Below are positions 6,827 to 15,744 of a DNA stretch of 35,354 nucleotides, piece after piece. The notes beneath the pieces were generated by a model. It searched no databases, was not told where the DNA came from, and saw nothing but the letters and a program-made list of their open reading frames with translations. The DNA is taken from positions 1-35,354 of the forward strand of contig JAICZH010000025.1 of assembly GCA_025933775.1 (NCBI GenBank). The letters run 5' to 3'. The position numbers and the translations under genes are program-made. Every line of letters starts with the position of its first letter. Within the stretch, counting starts at the first letter, position 1. Origin of the DNA: Chitinophagaceae bacterium (GTDB taxonomy: Bacteria > Bacteroidota > Bacteroidia > Chitinophagales > Chitinophagaceae).

Positions 6827-7306
6827 TTAATAATCATCTTCTGCAAACTTTGTTCTTTCTACTCCATTCATTTCATATACATTTCCCGGGTCATCAGAAA
6901 ATTCTACTTTCATGTGAATACTGTCGGCAACATTTCCCGACTTTGAATGCCCTCCTTTTGGAATTATTTTTCCATCAGTTTGATTTACGGTTATATTATA
7001 ATATTCATTCTGCGCATTGTTTGCCGCAAAAGTAAGATTGTTGTAATCCACTACTGACTTGAATTTTACCTGCCATCCATTTTTATAATCATCAATCCAG
7101 ATGGTATTATCATTTGCTGATGTATTATACGTTGCAATTTTAAAATGGCCGATGCCATAAATATCATCGCCGTTTAAGGTTAAAGTAACCCACCATTCGT
7201 TGGCAACTTTTACAGCAGCAGTGGCGCCTGCAACTTTTGTTTTTTGGCAAGAATTCAATAAAGAAATTGCTGCAGCAATTATTAATATCGAAAATATTTT
7301 TTTCAT
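6827..7306 (-). CDS. Small lipoprotein, putative lipid-binding family (PF12888-like)
   Basis: 159 residues with a lipoprotein signal ending LLNSC, Cys20 being the lipidation site. The mature part is beta-rich, with NEWWVTLTLNG, TIWIDDYKNGWQVKFK and GHSKSGNVADSIHMKVEFSDDPGNVYEMNGVERTKF (last 40 residues). This resembles the family labelled 'lipid-binding putative hydrolase' that accompanies SusC/D pairs in Bacteroides. The name comes from structural genomics and no catalytic residues are evident. It is the last gene of the operon, 27 bp after the DUF5011-type gene, and is followed by a terminator. Surface exposure is likely but not shown. Confidence 0.65.
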   Translation of the reverse strand: MKKIFSILIIAAAISLLNSCQKTKVAGATAAVKVANEWWVTLTLNGDDIYGIGHFKIATYNTSANDNTIWIDDYKNGWQVKFKSVVDYNNLTFAANNAQNEYYNITVNQTDGKIIPKGGHSKSGNVADSIHMKVEFSDDPGNVYEMNGVERTKFAEDDY

Positions 7307-7333
7307 TTTTTTATAATTAAAATTTTTTGAATT

Positions 7334-7987
7334 TTATTGTTTCACAAAAATTCTTAAACTTGATCCATAAGTAGGATTTACAATCTTCCATGAATAAGTT
7401 GCCGGAACAGAATTGGTATAGGATTCATTGGTTGAGCTTGTTGGTGATCCATCGCTTGCAAGCTGTTGTGGTATTAATATATTAAAACCCGACGGATTAA
7501 TTGCAACAACAGTTAAGTTAGTTCCCGGCGCACCACCGGGGTTGAAAACAGTATAAACACCCGGCGCTATCTTCGTCCATGTAGCAACAGAGCCATTGAG
7601 AGTTCTTGCATAATTTCCTGAAAGATCGTGCGCCGCAGCATCGGCGGCAGTTGTATAAACTACCACTGTTCTTCTTGCGCTGGAACTAAATCCATCGGAG
7701 TTGGTTGCTGAATAAGTTACTGTATAAACCCCATCCTCACTTGTATTCACATCACCGCTTGTTGTTACCGGTACATCGGCAGCGCCGGCCTTCGCTTTTA
7801 CTCCCGGATCTGTATAAGCAGTTCCGTTTGCTACTGCAATTATTGTATTTCCTGTCAAGGTTATTATAGGATAGTATGTAACCTTGGATGTACCTACTCT
7901 ATCAGGCGTATTGATGATGGTATCTTTTTTGCAAGAAGAAATAAATGCCATCAGCACAATCATTATATATAAAAAGTTTTTTTTCAT
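7334..7987 (-). CDS. DUF5011-type Ig-like lipoprotein of the SusC/D operon
   Basis: 217 residues with a lipoprotein signal ending FISSC, Cys19. Residues ~40-115 form a bacterial Ig-like domain (PIITLTGNTIIAVANGTAYTD, then EDGVYTVTYSATNSDG and RRTVVVY), the DUF5011/5012 pattern. Residues ~120-217 form a second beta domain (DLSGNYARTLNG... WKIVNPTYG) like the C-terminal domain of Bacteroides BT_2262-type proteins; both assignments are from memory. It sits between susD and the small lipoprotein with 24-27-bp gaps, so it is probably a surface accessory ligand-binding protein of the SusC/D complex. Confidence 0.7.
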   Translation of the reverse strand: MKKNFLYIMIVLMAFISSCKKDTIINTPDRVGTSKVTYYPIITLTGNTIIAVANGTAYTDPGVKAKAGAADVPVTTSGDVNTSEDGVYTVTYSATNSDGFSSSARRTVVVYTTAADAAAHDLSGNYARTLNGSVATWTKIAPGVYTVFNPGGAPGTNLTVVAINPSGFNILIPQQLASDGSPTSSTNESYTNSVPATYSWKIVNPTYGSSLRIFVKQ

Positions 7988-8011
7988 TTTTATTTTTTTT
8001 ATTGATAAAAA

Positions 8012-9508
8012 TTATAATCCCCACCAAACAGGAGTAGTTATCGGAACTTCTGCAGGTGTATTAGGATTGGTAGATCTTTCAGCATCGGGAAACACAATGC
8101 GCTTTGGAAATTGTCCGGCGCCTAATACAGAATTTTTTGAAACAACAAATTGCCCCGGTACATAAGATGGATCAGTAGAATACACCGGGCTTGTTTTTGG
8201 AATTCCTGTCCGGTTCCTTTCAAACCATCCTTCTATAAAATGAACACCATAAGCAAATGATGTCCATTTTTGAATAAGAATTGCTTCTATGTTTTCATCT
8301 TTCGTTCCTGACGGGTATGCATAAGCACCGCCGGGGGCAATGAATGAAGTTCCATCTTCACCGAGGTCTGCAAATTCGGCAAGTACTCCATTATCGTATA
8401 AATCTTTTGCACCATTTCCATTGAAATATCTTTCTCTTGCTTCTGCCTGTAAAAAATACGATTCTGCGGCAGACATAAACATTACAGGATCGGTTGGACT
8501 TTCTTTAAATACAGTAGCCGATAAAGCAGCAGCAGATGTGTTTAAAAAATCTCCCTGATCAAGCGCTTTGGTTGGGTTAGCAAAAAAATCAAATAAGCGG
8601 GGATCATTGTTCGCTTCTAAATAACTCGCAAAAGTTTTGCTTGCAACGAGGTTGCCGCCGGTATTTAACTGGCGAATGTTTTGTTCATACAATGGATTGG
8701 ATTCATTTGCTGCATCAATAAAACCTGTTACTGCTGCATCTTCCTGAAGAAACTCGGGATTGCGCGCATACACGGCTTCCACACCCGCTTTGGCTTCATC
8801 GGGTTTTGCATTTATCATTCGCAGATACAATTTTAATTCAAGGCTGTTGGCAAATTGTTTCCACTTTTCAATATCGCCGCCAAAAATTAAATCCACATTT
8901 CCTTCGTTGGTTGCTCTTAAATCAATTGCAGTAGATGCGCTGAAATCTTTATTTAAAGCCGTATCAATTTCTGCAATCAATGATTTATAAATGGTATATC
9001 CATCATCAAAATGCGGCGTAAGATTACCAACACCCTTCAATGCTTCTGAATAAGGAATTTTATCATATAAATCAACCAGCAAGCCGGTTGCATACGCTTT
9101 CATAACAGTGCCCATCAAATAAAAATTCCAATCCTGTGCGGCATTTGCTTTATCAATTACAAATTGAATATTTTTTAAACCATAAGCATACAGCGTGCTG
9201 TATTGCGCATTATAATCGGTAGTTTTTAAATCGTATTGATCAATATTTTTGTATTGACTTGCTGCAGCAGCTTGTGTTACATATTCGCCCAATATTCCGC
9301 CAAGCAATGCGAGGTCGCCACCTTCCACTGCTGCAACTCCCATTACGGATACCGGAAAAACTATTTTAGGAGTTCCTACTTCCAGTGAAGGATTGTTAGG
9401 ATCATGATTAATGTCAAATGTTTTTCGGCAACCTATCCCTGCCATGAATATGCTGCTTATAAAAAGTGCAGTGATTATTTTTTTATATTTTGATATATTC
9501 ATTTTCAT
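8012..9508 (-). CDS. SusD/RagB-like outer-membrane nutrient-binding lipoprotein (SusD-like_2 type)
   Basis: 498 residues. The signal peptide ends AGIGC, with Cys27 as the lipidation site. The sequence after it, DINHDPNNP, is typical of the SusD-like_2 group, and the helical TPR-rich body follows. SusD proteins sit as lids on SusC channels at the cell surface and capture substrates. The gene starts 12 bp after the susC stop, so the two are co-translated partners. A second Met at residue 3 is an alternative start. No substrate can be read from sequence. This SusD-like_2 subgroup is often found without carbohydrate-active enzymes, as here. Confidence 0.9.
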   Translation of the reverse strand: MKMNISKYKKIITALFISSIFMAGIGCRKTFDINHDPNNPSLEVGTPKIVFPVSVMGVAAVEGGDLALLGGILGEYVTQAAAASQYKNIDQYDLKTTDYNAQYSTLYAYGLKNIQFVIDKANAAQDWNFYLMGTVMKAYATGLLVDLYDKIPYSEALKGVGNLTPHFDDGYTIYKSLIAEIDTALNKDFSASTAIDLRATNEGNVDLIFGGDIEKWKQFANSLELKLYLRMINAKPDEAKAGVEAVYARNPEFLQEDAAVTGFIDAANESNPLYEQNIRQLNTGGNLVASKTFASYLEANNDPRLFDFFANPTKALDQGDFLNTSAAALSATVFKESPTDPVMFMSAAESYFLQAEARERYFNGNGAKDLYDNGVLAEFADLGEDGTSFIAPGGAYAYPSGTKDENIEAILIQKWTSFAYGVHFIEGWFERNRTGIPKTSPVYSTDPSYVPGQFVVSKNSVLGAGQFPKRIVFPDAERSTNPNTPAEVPITTPVWWGL

Positions 9509-9520
9509 AAATAATTTTTT

Positions 9521-12500
9521 TTAAAAATTTACTTTTAATGCAACACCATATTGATGAGAAACAGGAGCTGTTTCAAACTCGCCCAACTGGCTCGTAAGAT
9601 CGTTGCCAAAGTTGGATGCTTCCGGATCAATATACATGTTGGAAGCGGGCGTCCATAACAATATATTTCTTGCGTAAACAGTAATGCCTATATTATGAAA
9701 TCCAATTTTTGATAATGTTTTATCTGGCAAAAAATAAGAAAGAGAAACATCTCTTAGTTTTAAGAATGATCTGTCGAGAATATCATTACCATAAGCAAAT
9801 GCAGGATTGCCTCCTTCAGGAAAAAAATCCTGGAAAGAGTTTCCTGTAATGGGAGTTGTATTTTCTACATACACTGGTTTGCCCGATGCATCTACTCCAT
9901 TTTGAACAACAGAGTTGGGAACAATAAATGGCCTGCGATCATTGTATGTAGTGGGAATAGCATTGCCGGTAAATAAAAGTTGTTCTGCTGTTTTACTATA
10001 AAAAACACCTCCTTGCCGGTAATCAAGAGAGAAGTTTAATTGCCATTCTTTAAATTTAAAACTGTTTGAAAAGCCCATTGTAAAATCATTCTCTGCATTG
10101 CCGTAATATATTCTATCTGTTGTTGGCAGTGGCTTTCCGGTTGTAGCGCTTACAATTATTTTTCCATCAGGTGTTTTTTGGGGGCCGAAGGCATAAATGC
10201 CGGTTGCTGTTTTTCCTGGAACCGCATCCAATTCTACACCGCCCACAATTTGAAAAATAGCTGCTTTGGTAAGCCCGTTGGTTAAATGATTTACTTTATT
10301 TACATCTTTTGCATAATTGTAAACGAAAGACCATGTAACATTTTTGGATGCTATTGGTTTTGCATCAAAAGAAATTTCTATTCCTTTATTTGTTATTAAC
10401 CCAAGATTTTCTGCAAGATTAAGATAACCGCTACCCGGCGAGATTGGCACATTTAAAATTTGTCCATCTGTTTTTTTATCATACAGGCTTACATCTAATC
10501 CAATCCGGTTATTAAAAAATCTTATTTCCATTCCTAACTCTGCTTCTGTGGTAATAATGGGTTTAAGATTTGCATTGGCAATTGTGTTTTGAATTCTGAA
10601 AGAACTAATTCCATTGAATGGAAAATTAATATTGCCAAATGGCAATGGCACAGAGCCTGCAATCAACACCGGATAAATGTCATACACGGGTGCGCTCGTT
10701 CCTGTTTTTCCATATCCTGCTCTGAATTTTAAATAAGAAACAGGAGAAGCTTTTAAATTAAAAGTATTAGAAGCTACCCATGATGCATTGCCGCCGGGAT
10801 AAAAGAAATGATTGTTATCAATTGGCAAAGTGGAAGACCAATCGTTGCGGGCATTTAAGGTAAGAAATAATTGATCTTTAAAACCCAGCGTTGCCTGTGC
10901 ATACACGCCCAGCAATCTTTGACGGCTGCTTGCATTGCCGGTAACCGGTTGCTTGGTAGAATTGGAAAGATTATAAAAACCCGGAATTAATAAATTTGTA
11001 ATTCCTGCATAATTAAATTTGGTATCAAACTGGTTGAAATTAATCCCGGCCAATGCATCCAGATTTAAATTATTACTTATATCTTTTGTATATTTTAAAA
11101 TAAAATCTCCATTAATATTTCCGACATAACTGTTGGAAGTAACAACAGAACCTACATCAGGCGTTCTGCTTTGGCCTTCTGTGTTTGCGCCACCCGTCCA
11201 GCTTCCAGGCTGCGGAGCATTTACAGCATTGAAACCAAAACCTCTTGAATTTTCTACATCGCCGCCTACGCGAAGCTGTGTTGCAAATGCAGATGTGAAT
11301 TGATACAGCATGTCGAGGTCGCCGAAAAACCGGTCGGATGTTTGCGTGTTGCCATTATTATTTATTCCATAATAAGGATTTTCAGCATAAGGAGTAAAGT
11401 AACCATTTACATCAAAAAATTTATTCTTGTAATCTCTGAAATCATGAATGGGCAAGTCAACCGGTATTTGCAATAAATCCTGAAAAATAGTAGAGCCGGA
11501 AGAACTTCCCTGCCCTGTTGCCGGTTGATTTACTTTTTTATTTACATAATTAAAAGAAGTGTTTATTGAAAAATTTTTAAACTTACTATTGGTTCTTAAT
11601 GATAAAGTATTACGAGCGAGATAATCTGTTTTAGTAGGAATCACTCCATCACTTTCTACATTGCCATAAGAAAAATAAAAAGTTGTTTTATCCGATCCGC
11701 CGGAAACGGCAATGTTATTATTCAGCTCAAGCCCTGTGGTATAAAAGCTACGGATATTATCATCAATAAATGAAAATGGTTTTATTAATTGGGAATTATT
11801 TTCTACCGAACCCCATGCTCTTACTTTTCCATCGAGGCGCGGGCCCCAACTTCCATTTTCTCCCGGAATAAATGTTGCATTCCATCCCTGACCGAATATA
11901 TTTTGCAAAGTGGGTAATTTACCTACTTTACTAAAGTTGGCAGAGCCTGCAAAATCAATATGAATTCTTCCGGCTTTACCTCTTTTAGTAGTGATCATTA
12001 TTGCGCCATTTCGCGCAGCAGAACCATATAATGATGAAGCAGCCGTTCCTTTCAGTACCGTAATAGATTCAATGTCGTTGGGGTTTATGTCATTGGCTCC
12101 ATTTCCATAATCATTTTGTGCAGTAAGCCCTACTGTGCCAATAGTTGCAGTGCCTGATAAAAAGTTGGAGCCCGCATTGGGCCTGGCATCAGAAAGAGGA
12201 ATACCATCTACCACATACAACGGCTGGTTGCCGCCTTCAGCAAGTACACCATAACCACGCATAATTATTTTTGTAGATGAGCCCGGGCCGCCCGTATTGG
12301 ATATTTCAGCGCCGGGAATTTTTCCTGCAAGCCCGTCGAATGCATTTACATTTGCCGTGCGATTAATGGCTTCGCTGTTGAATGTGGCTGTTGAATAACC
12401 AACTTTTGCTTTCTTGCTCGTTTGCCCCAAAGCCGTTACTACTACTTCTTCCAATACACTGGATGCGGGCTTCAATGCAACTGTTATTTGATCTTCGGCG

Positions 12501-12748
12501 CCCACTTTAATTTCGGTTTTTGCAAAACTGGTAGCCGTTATTTGTAATACATCTCCCTTTTTTGCATTAATGGTAAATGCTCCGTCGCCATTGGCAGATG
12601 TGCCTTTATTAGTTCCTTTTATAATTACAGAAGCGCCTACAACAGGAGATCCTTTTTCATCTACAACTTTACCGGTAACAATATGGTTTTGCGAAAATAC
12701 TATTACACTACTAAGCATTAGCGCAATAAATGTTATAAATTTTTTCAT
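9521..12748 (-). CDS. SusC/RagA-type TonB-dependent outer-membrane transporter
   Basis: 1075 residues. Signal peptide (1-19, ending VIVFSQ), then a carboxypeptidase-regulatory-like domain (about 22-95, TGKVVDEKGSPVVGASVIIKG). A TonB-box-like EEVVVTALG stretch (about 99-107) follows, then the plug (LAGKIPGAEI, LYVVDGIPL, DIESITVLKGTAASSLYG, GAIMITTKRG) and the 22-strand barrel, ending in an aromatic-rich strand (YGVALKVNF). It imports a ligand held by SusD using TonB energy. It is the first gene of the operon. There is no STN domain at the N-terminus and no sigma/anti-sigma pair beside it, so control is not by the usual FecI/FecR route. The leader at 12749-12840 has interleaved inverted repeats. 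Confidence 0.95.
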   Translation of the reverse strand: MKKFITFIALMLSSVIVFSQNHIVTGKVVDEKGSPVVGASVIIKGTNKGTSANGDGAFTINAKKGDVLQITATSFAKTEIKVGAEDQITVALKPASSVLEEVVVTALGQTSKKAKVGYSTATFNSEAINRTANVNAFDGLAGKIPGAEISNTGGPGSSTKIIMRGYGVLAEGGNQPLYVVDGIPLSDARPNAGSNFLSGTATIGTVGLTAQNDYGNGANDINPNDIESITVLKGTAASSLYGSAARNGAIMITTKRGKAGRIHIDFAGSANFSKVGKLPTLQNIFGQGWNATFIPGENGSWGPRLDGKVRAWGSVENNSQLIKPFSFIDDNIRSFYTTGLELNNNIAVSGGSDKTTFYFSYGNVESDGVIPTKTDYLARNTLSLRTNSKFKNFSINTSFNYVNKKVNQPATGQGSSSGSTIFQDLLQIPVDLPIHDFRDYKNKFFDVNGYFTPYAENPYYGINNNGNTQTSDRFFGDLDMLYQFTSAFATQLRVGGDVENSRGFGFNAVNAPQPGSWTGGANTEGQSRTPDVGSVVTSNSYVGNINGDFILKYTKDISNNLNLDALAGINFNQFDTKFNYAGITNLLIPGFYNLSNSTKQPVTGNASSRQRLLGVYAQATLGFKDQLFLTLNARNDWSSTLPIDNNHFFYPGGNASWVASNTFNLKASPVSYLKFRAGYGKTGTSAPVYDIYPVLIAGSVPLPFGNINFPFNGISSFRIQNTIANANLKPIITTEAELGMEIRFFNNRIGLDVSLYDKKTDGQILNVPISPGSGYLNLAENLGLITNKGIEISFDAKPIASKNVTWSFVYNYAKDVNKVNHLTNGLTKAAIFQIVGGVELDAVPGKTATGIYAFGPQKTPDGKIIVSATTGKPLPTTDRIYYGNAENDFTMGFSNSFKFKEWQLNFSLDYRQGGVFYSKTAEQLLFTGNAIPTTYNDRRPFIVPNSVVQNGVDASGKPVYVENTTPITGNSFQDFFPEGGNPAFAYGNDILDRSFLKLRDVSLSYFLPDKTLSKIGFHNIGITVYARNILLWTPASNMYIDPEASNFGNDLTSQLGEFETAPVSHQYGVALKVNF

Positions 12749-13019
12749 TGATATTTTTTAAGTTTTGATAAATGAATCAACAAGAAGGCAACAATATTTG
12801 GTAAAATGTATCAAAACTTTAATAGTAAATTACCAAAGCATGAAATTTATAAATTGAAACATGGAAACTTATTGTTGAAGAAAAATTATTTTCTTAAAAA
12901 ATTAAAATCGAGTAGGCGTTACCGTTAGTACCATTAGAAAATTTTAAAAACAACCACCGAATTTCTTTTATGAAAAAAAAATTGTTTTATGAGAAGCTCT
13001 GTTTCTATTTTTTGAAAAA
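12749..13019. other. AT-rich leader region between susC and ffh with interleaved inverted repeats
   Basis: No gene. On the plus strand AAGTTTTGATA (12760-12770) pairs with TATCAAAACTT (12809-12819), and TTTGGTAA (12797-12804) pairs with TTACCAAA (12830-12837). The second pair starts inside the loop of the first, a pseudoknot-like order. The region is directly upstream of the susC start, so it may be a 5' leader or operator. No TAnnTTTG box on the minus strand was found. The rest, to 13019, is AT-rich without a visible signal. Confidence 0.45.
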
Positions 13020-13047
13020 TTGACCAGATGTTATTTTTGTAATTTTG
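13020..13047 (+). promoter_or_regulatory. Candidate promoter of ffh
   Basis: TTG (13020-13022), 17 nt, then TAATTTTG (13040-13047), an exact -7 match. The ffh start codon is 35 nt further. The spacing is slightly short, so confidence is moderate. Confidence 0.55.
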
Positions 13048-13082
13048 CTTTTATCAAATAAAATAATTTAATCAATCCAAAT

Positions 13083-14405
13083 ATGTTTGAATCATTAAGT
13101 GATAAATTAGATTCCGCATTTAAGAATCTAAAAGGACAGGCAAGAATTACTGAACTCAATATTGCATCCACTATAAAAGACATCAGGCGTGCATTAGTTG
13201 ATGCGGATGTGAATTATAAAATTGCAAAAGATTTTACTGATAGCATTAAAGAAAAAGCTACCGGCGAAAAAGTAATTAACTCAATTAGCCCGGGCCAGTT
13301 AATGGTAAAAATTGTAAAAGATGAGCTTGCTGAATTAATGGGTGGAAGTGAGACTGATCTTGATCTTGCGGGCAATCCTGCGATAATTTTAATTGCCGGT
13401 TTGCAAGGTAGCGGTAAAACAACTTTCAGCGCAAAGCTGGCTAATTATCTTAAAACAAAAAAAGGTAAATCACCATTGTTGGTTGCTGCAGATATTTATC
13501 GCCCGGCAGCAATTGAACAATTAAAAATATTGGGCGAACAAATAAGTGTAGAAGTGTATAGCGAGCCTGAAAATAAAGACGCCATCGCAATTGTTCAAAA
13601 TGCAATTAAAGAAGCAAAATCAAAAAATAAAAATGCTGTTATCATTGATACAGCAGGCCGTCTGGCTATTGACGAAGTAATGATGACGGAAGTATCGAAT
13701 ATTAAAAATGCAGTTTCTCCCAAAGAAATACTTTTTGTAGTGGACAGCATGACGGGCCAGGATGCAGTAAATACGGCGGCTGCATTTAACCAGCGACTCG
13801 ATTATTCCGGCGTTGTTCTTACCAAGCTTGATGGCGACACAAGAGGTGGCGCTGCTATTTCAATTAAATCAACGGTAAACAAGCCGATAAAATTTGTAAG
13901 CAGCGGAGAAAAGATGGACACGCTCGATGTGTTTTACCCGGAACGGATGGCGCAACGCATTTTAGGTATGGGCGATATTATAAGCCTTGTTGAAAAAGCG
14001 CAGGAACAATTTGACGAAGCGCAGGCTGCAAGGCTTGAAAAAAAGATTAGAAAAAATCAATTCGATTTTGAAGATTTTAAAACCCAATTGCAGCAAATAA
14101 AAAAAATGGGTAATCTGAAAGACCTGATGGGAATGATACCCGGCGTAGGCAAGCAAATAAAAGATATTGACGTGAATGATGATTCTTTTAAAGGAATTGA
14201 AGCAATGATCAATTCAATGACGCTGGAAGAAAGACGCAACCCCGACCTTATAAACCCGAGCCGCAAGCAACGCATTGCCAAAGGAAGCGGAAAAGATATT
14301 GCTGAGGTAAATCAATTTTTAAAACAATTTGACCAAATGAAAAATATGATGAAGATGATGAATAAAATGCCGATGGGAAGGCTGGCTGGGCTGGGGAAAA
14401 AATAG
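13083..14405 (+). CDS. ffh: Signal recognition particle protein Ffh
   Basis: 440 residues. It binds signal sequences and 4.5S RNA and, with FtsY, delivers nascent chains to SecYEG. The N domain has four helices (1-85). The G domain has GLQGSGKTT near 105, DTAGRL near 187, TKLDGDTRGGA near 245 and the closing GMGD. The methionine-rich M domain is about 300-440, with KKMGNLKDLMGMIPG and a tail containing runs of Met (MKNMMKMMNKMPMG). The length is normal for Bacteroidota Ffh. Next gene rpsP is 690 bp away, so it is not an operon partner. No ffs (4.5S RNA) signature was found in the following gap. Confidence 0.97.
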   Translation: MFESLSDKLDSAFKNLKGQARITELNIASTIKDIRRALVDADVNYKIAKDFTDSIKEKATGEKVINSISPGQLMVKIVKDELAELMGGSETDLDLAGNPAIILIAGLQGSGKTTFSAKLANYLKTKKGKSPLLVAADIYRPAAIEQLKILGEQISVEVYSEPENKDAIAIVQNAIKEAKSKNKNAVIIDTAGRLAIDEVMMTEVSNIKNAVSPKEILFVVDSMTGQDAVNTAAAFNQRLDYSGVVLTKLDGDTRGGAAISIKSTVNKPIKFVSSGEKMDTLDVFYPERMAQRILGMGDIISLVEKAQEQFDEAQAARLEKKIRKNQFDFEDFKTQLQQIKKMGNLKDLMGMIPGVGKQIKDIDVNDDSFKGIEAMINSMTLEERRNPDLINPSRKQRIAKGSGKDIAEVNQFLKQFDQMKNMMKMMNKMPMGRLAGLGKK

Positions 14406-15011
14406 TTATTTTAAGAACCAATTAGCTAAAATAAGTAAACAAGAGTAATCCAAAATCCAAACAACCATTTTATTAAATCAATTTTTGTCTGCGCCAAATC
14501 ATCTTTATTTACCAATTTATTTTGGCAAACTTCCCCTCCTCCTAGTTCTCGTTTGCAACAAGGACTAATTTTAAACTTTTAGTATTTTTCAAAAACATGA
14601 GGGGAGACAAATATTTTATAAGCGTAAATCGGGATGTTTATTTGTTACATTTACTTTATACATTGAATAGATATTTTTACGAGTAAAATTGATAAATTAT
14701 GATGGAAGAATGTAGGATGAGGACACGCGAAAGATGGAACAAAATTGATTAATTGCCTTGCAGTTTCATCATCAAGTTTTTTCTTAAATTATCATACAAG
14801 ATTAAATCAAGCGTACTCATAATATAAAAATAATTAAAATTAACTTATCGCAGTCTTAGAGGATACATTTAGGATACATTCCATTTTTAGTTTAATTAGC
14901 ATCTCAAAAATTGTCGCTTAAAAAAAATTGCTCAACTGCATATTAAAATCCTATTTATAAACGTTTAATAAAAAAAATTATACAAACTGAAAAAATTTTT
15001 GTATTTTTTGA
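14406..15011. other. Long intergenic stretch with degenerate fragments and short repeats
   Basis: No intact gene. Seen: an imperfect palindrome, TAGTTCT...AGGACTA (14543-14567), enclosed by TCCCCTC (14532-14538) and GAGGGGA (14599-14605); a broken minus-strand reading frame at 14749-14820, listed separately; and a tandem AGGATACATT pair (14860-14869 and 14871-14880). The rest is AT-rich. I looked for 4.5S, 6S and tmRNA signatures and saw none. Confidence 0.5.
14669..14820 (-). pseudogene. Probable remnant of a DUF1640-like coiled-coil protein gene, frameshifted
   Basis: From the ATG at 14820 the minus strand encodes MSTLDLILYDNLRKN. A single-base shift is then needed to continue as DDETARQLINFV, after which similarity fades. 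This matches my memory of the N-terminus of small DUF1640-type coiled-coil proteins (MSTVDLIFYDKLRNNLGDETAKQL). As it stands, the frame stops after 23 codons (14749). The left limit given here is approximate. Treat it as a degraded gene fragment, not a functional small protein. Confidence 0.35.
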
Positions 15012-15043
15012 TTTGTAATATTCGATTGCACCGCTTATCTTCG
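15012..15043 (+). promoter_or_regulatory. Candidate promoter of rpsP
   Basis: TTTG (15012-15015), 20 nt, then TATCTTCG (15036-15043), one mismatch from TAnnTTTG. The rpsP start is 52 nt further. Confidence 0.5.
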
Positions 15044-15095
15044 CAATCCTTTAGAAACAAAATTAATTAACAACCCAAAAAAATTTCTATTTTTT

Positions 15096-15572
15096 ATGGC
15101 TGTAAAAATGAGATTGCAACGACATGGCTCCAAGAAAAGGCCATTTTACTTTATAGTAGTTGCAGATGCCCGAAGCCCTCGTGATGGTAAATTCATCCAA
15201 AAATTAGGTTCGTATAATCCACTCACCGTTCCGGCAACAATTCAAATTGACCGGCAAAAAGCATTGGAATGGCTGCACAAAGGTGCACAACCTACCGATA
15301 CTGTTCGCCGTATTTTAAGCTTCAAAGGTGTTTTATACCTCAAGCATTTGCTTCGCGGTGTTACACTCGGTTTGTTTGATGAAGCTGCCGCAATGGAAAA
15401 ATTTACTAAGTGGAGCACTGAACATGATGCAGAATTTGCAAAGCGCCAGGAATCGCATAAAAAAAGCAGAACGGGTGGACGTCCGCATTATGCAAAAAGA
15501 ACTGAAAAAAATGCAGCGCCTGCTAAAAAAGAAGCAGCGCCTGCAAAAGAAACTACCGATAAAGCAGAGTAA
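15096..15572 (+). CDS. rpsP: 30S ribosomal protein S16
   Basis: 158 residues. The core (1-~85) is clear: [41 protein letters not shown]16 binds 16S rRNA in the 30S body. The C-terminal ~70 residues are an extension rich in Lys, Ala and Pro (KKEAAPAKE), longer than the ~85-residue E. coli protein. Such tails are common in Bacteroidota S16. It stands alone: rimM, trmD and rplS, the usual partners, are not adjacent, and trmD is 4 kb away. A strong terminator follows at 15598-15630. Confidence 0.97.
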   Translation: MAVKMRLQRHGSKKRPFYFIVVADARSPRDGKFIQKLGSYNPLTVPATIQIDRQKALEWLHKGAQPTDTVRRILSFKGVLYLKHLLRGVTLGLFDEAAAMEKFTKWSTEHDAEFAKRQESHKKSRTGGRPHYAKRTEKNAAPAKKEAAPAKETTDKAE

Positions 15573-15597
15573 TAATTTATTCTTTATTAAAAACTTT

Positions 15598-15630
15598 AGC
15601 CGTATCAATTTTTGGTACGGCTTTTTTATT
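15598..15630 (+). terminator. Intrinsic terminator of rpsP
   Basis: AGCCGTATC pairs with GGTACGGCT (9 bp including one G-T pair), followed by TTTTTATTTT. It lies 26 bp after the rpsP stop. Confidence 0.9.
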
Positions 15631-15744
15631 TTATGAAAAAATATTCAGCATACAATTTTAGAATTTTATTTAAATGGGGAAAAAAGTTAATGGCATCAAT
15701 GTTGTATTTACATTCATATTTATTAAACATTTAAAACGAATTAT

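Noticed and set aside
14406-15011. Possible 4.5S RNA (ffs) next to ffh
   Set aside because: The conserved GGAAGG...AGCAGCC core of 4.5S RNA was not found in either strand of this gap.
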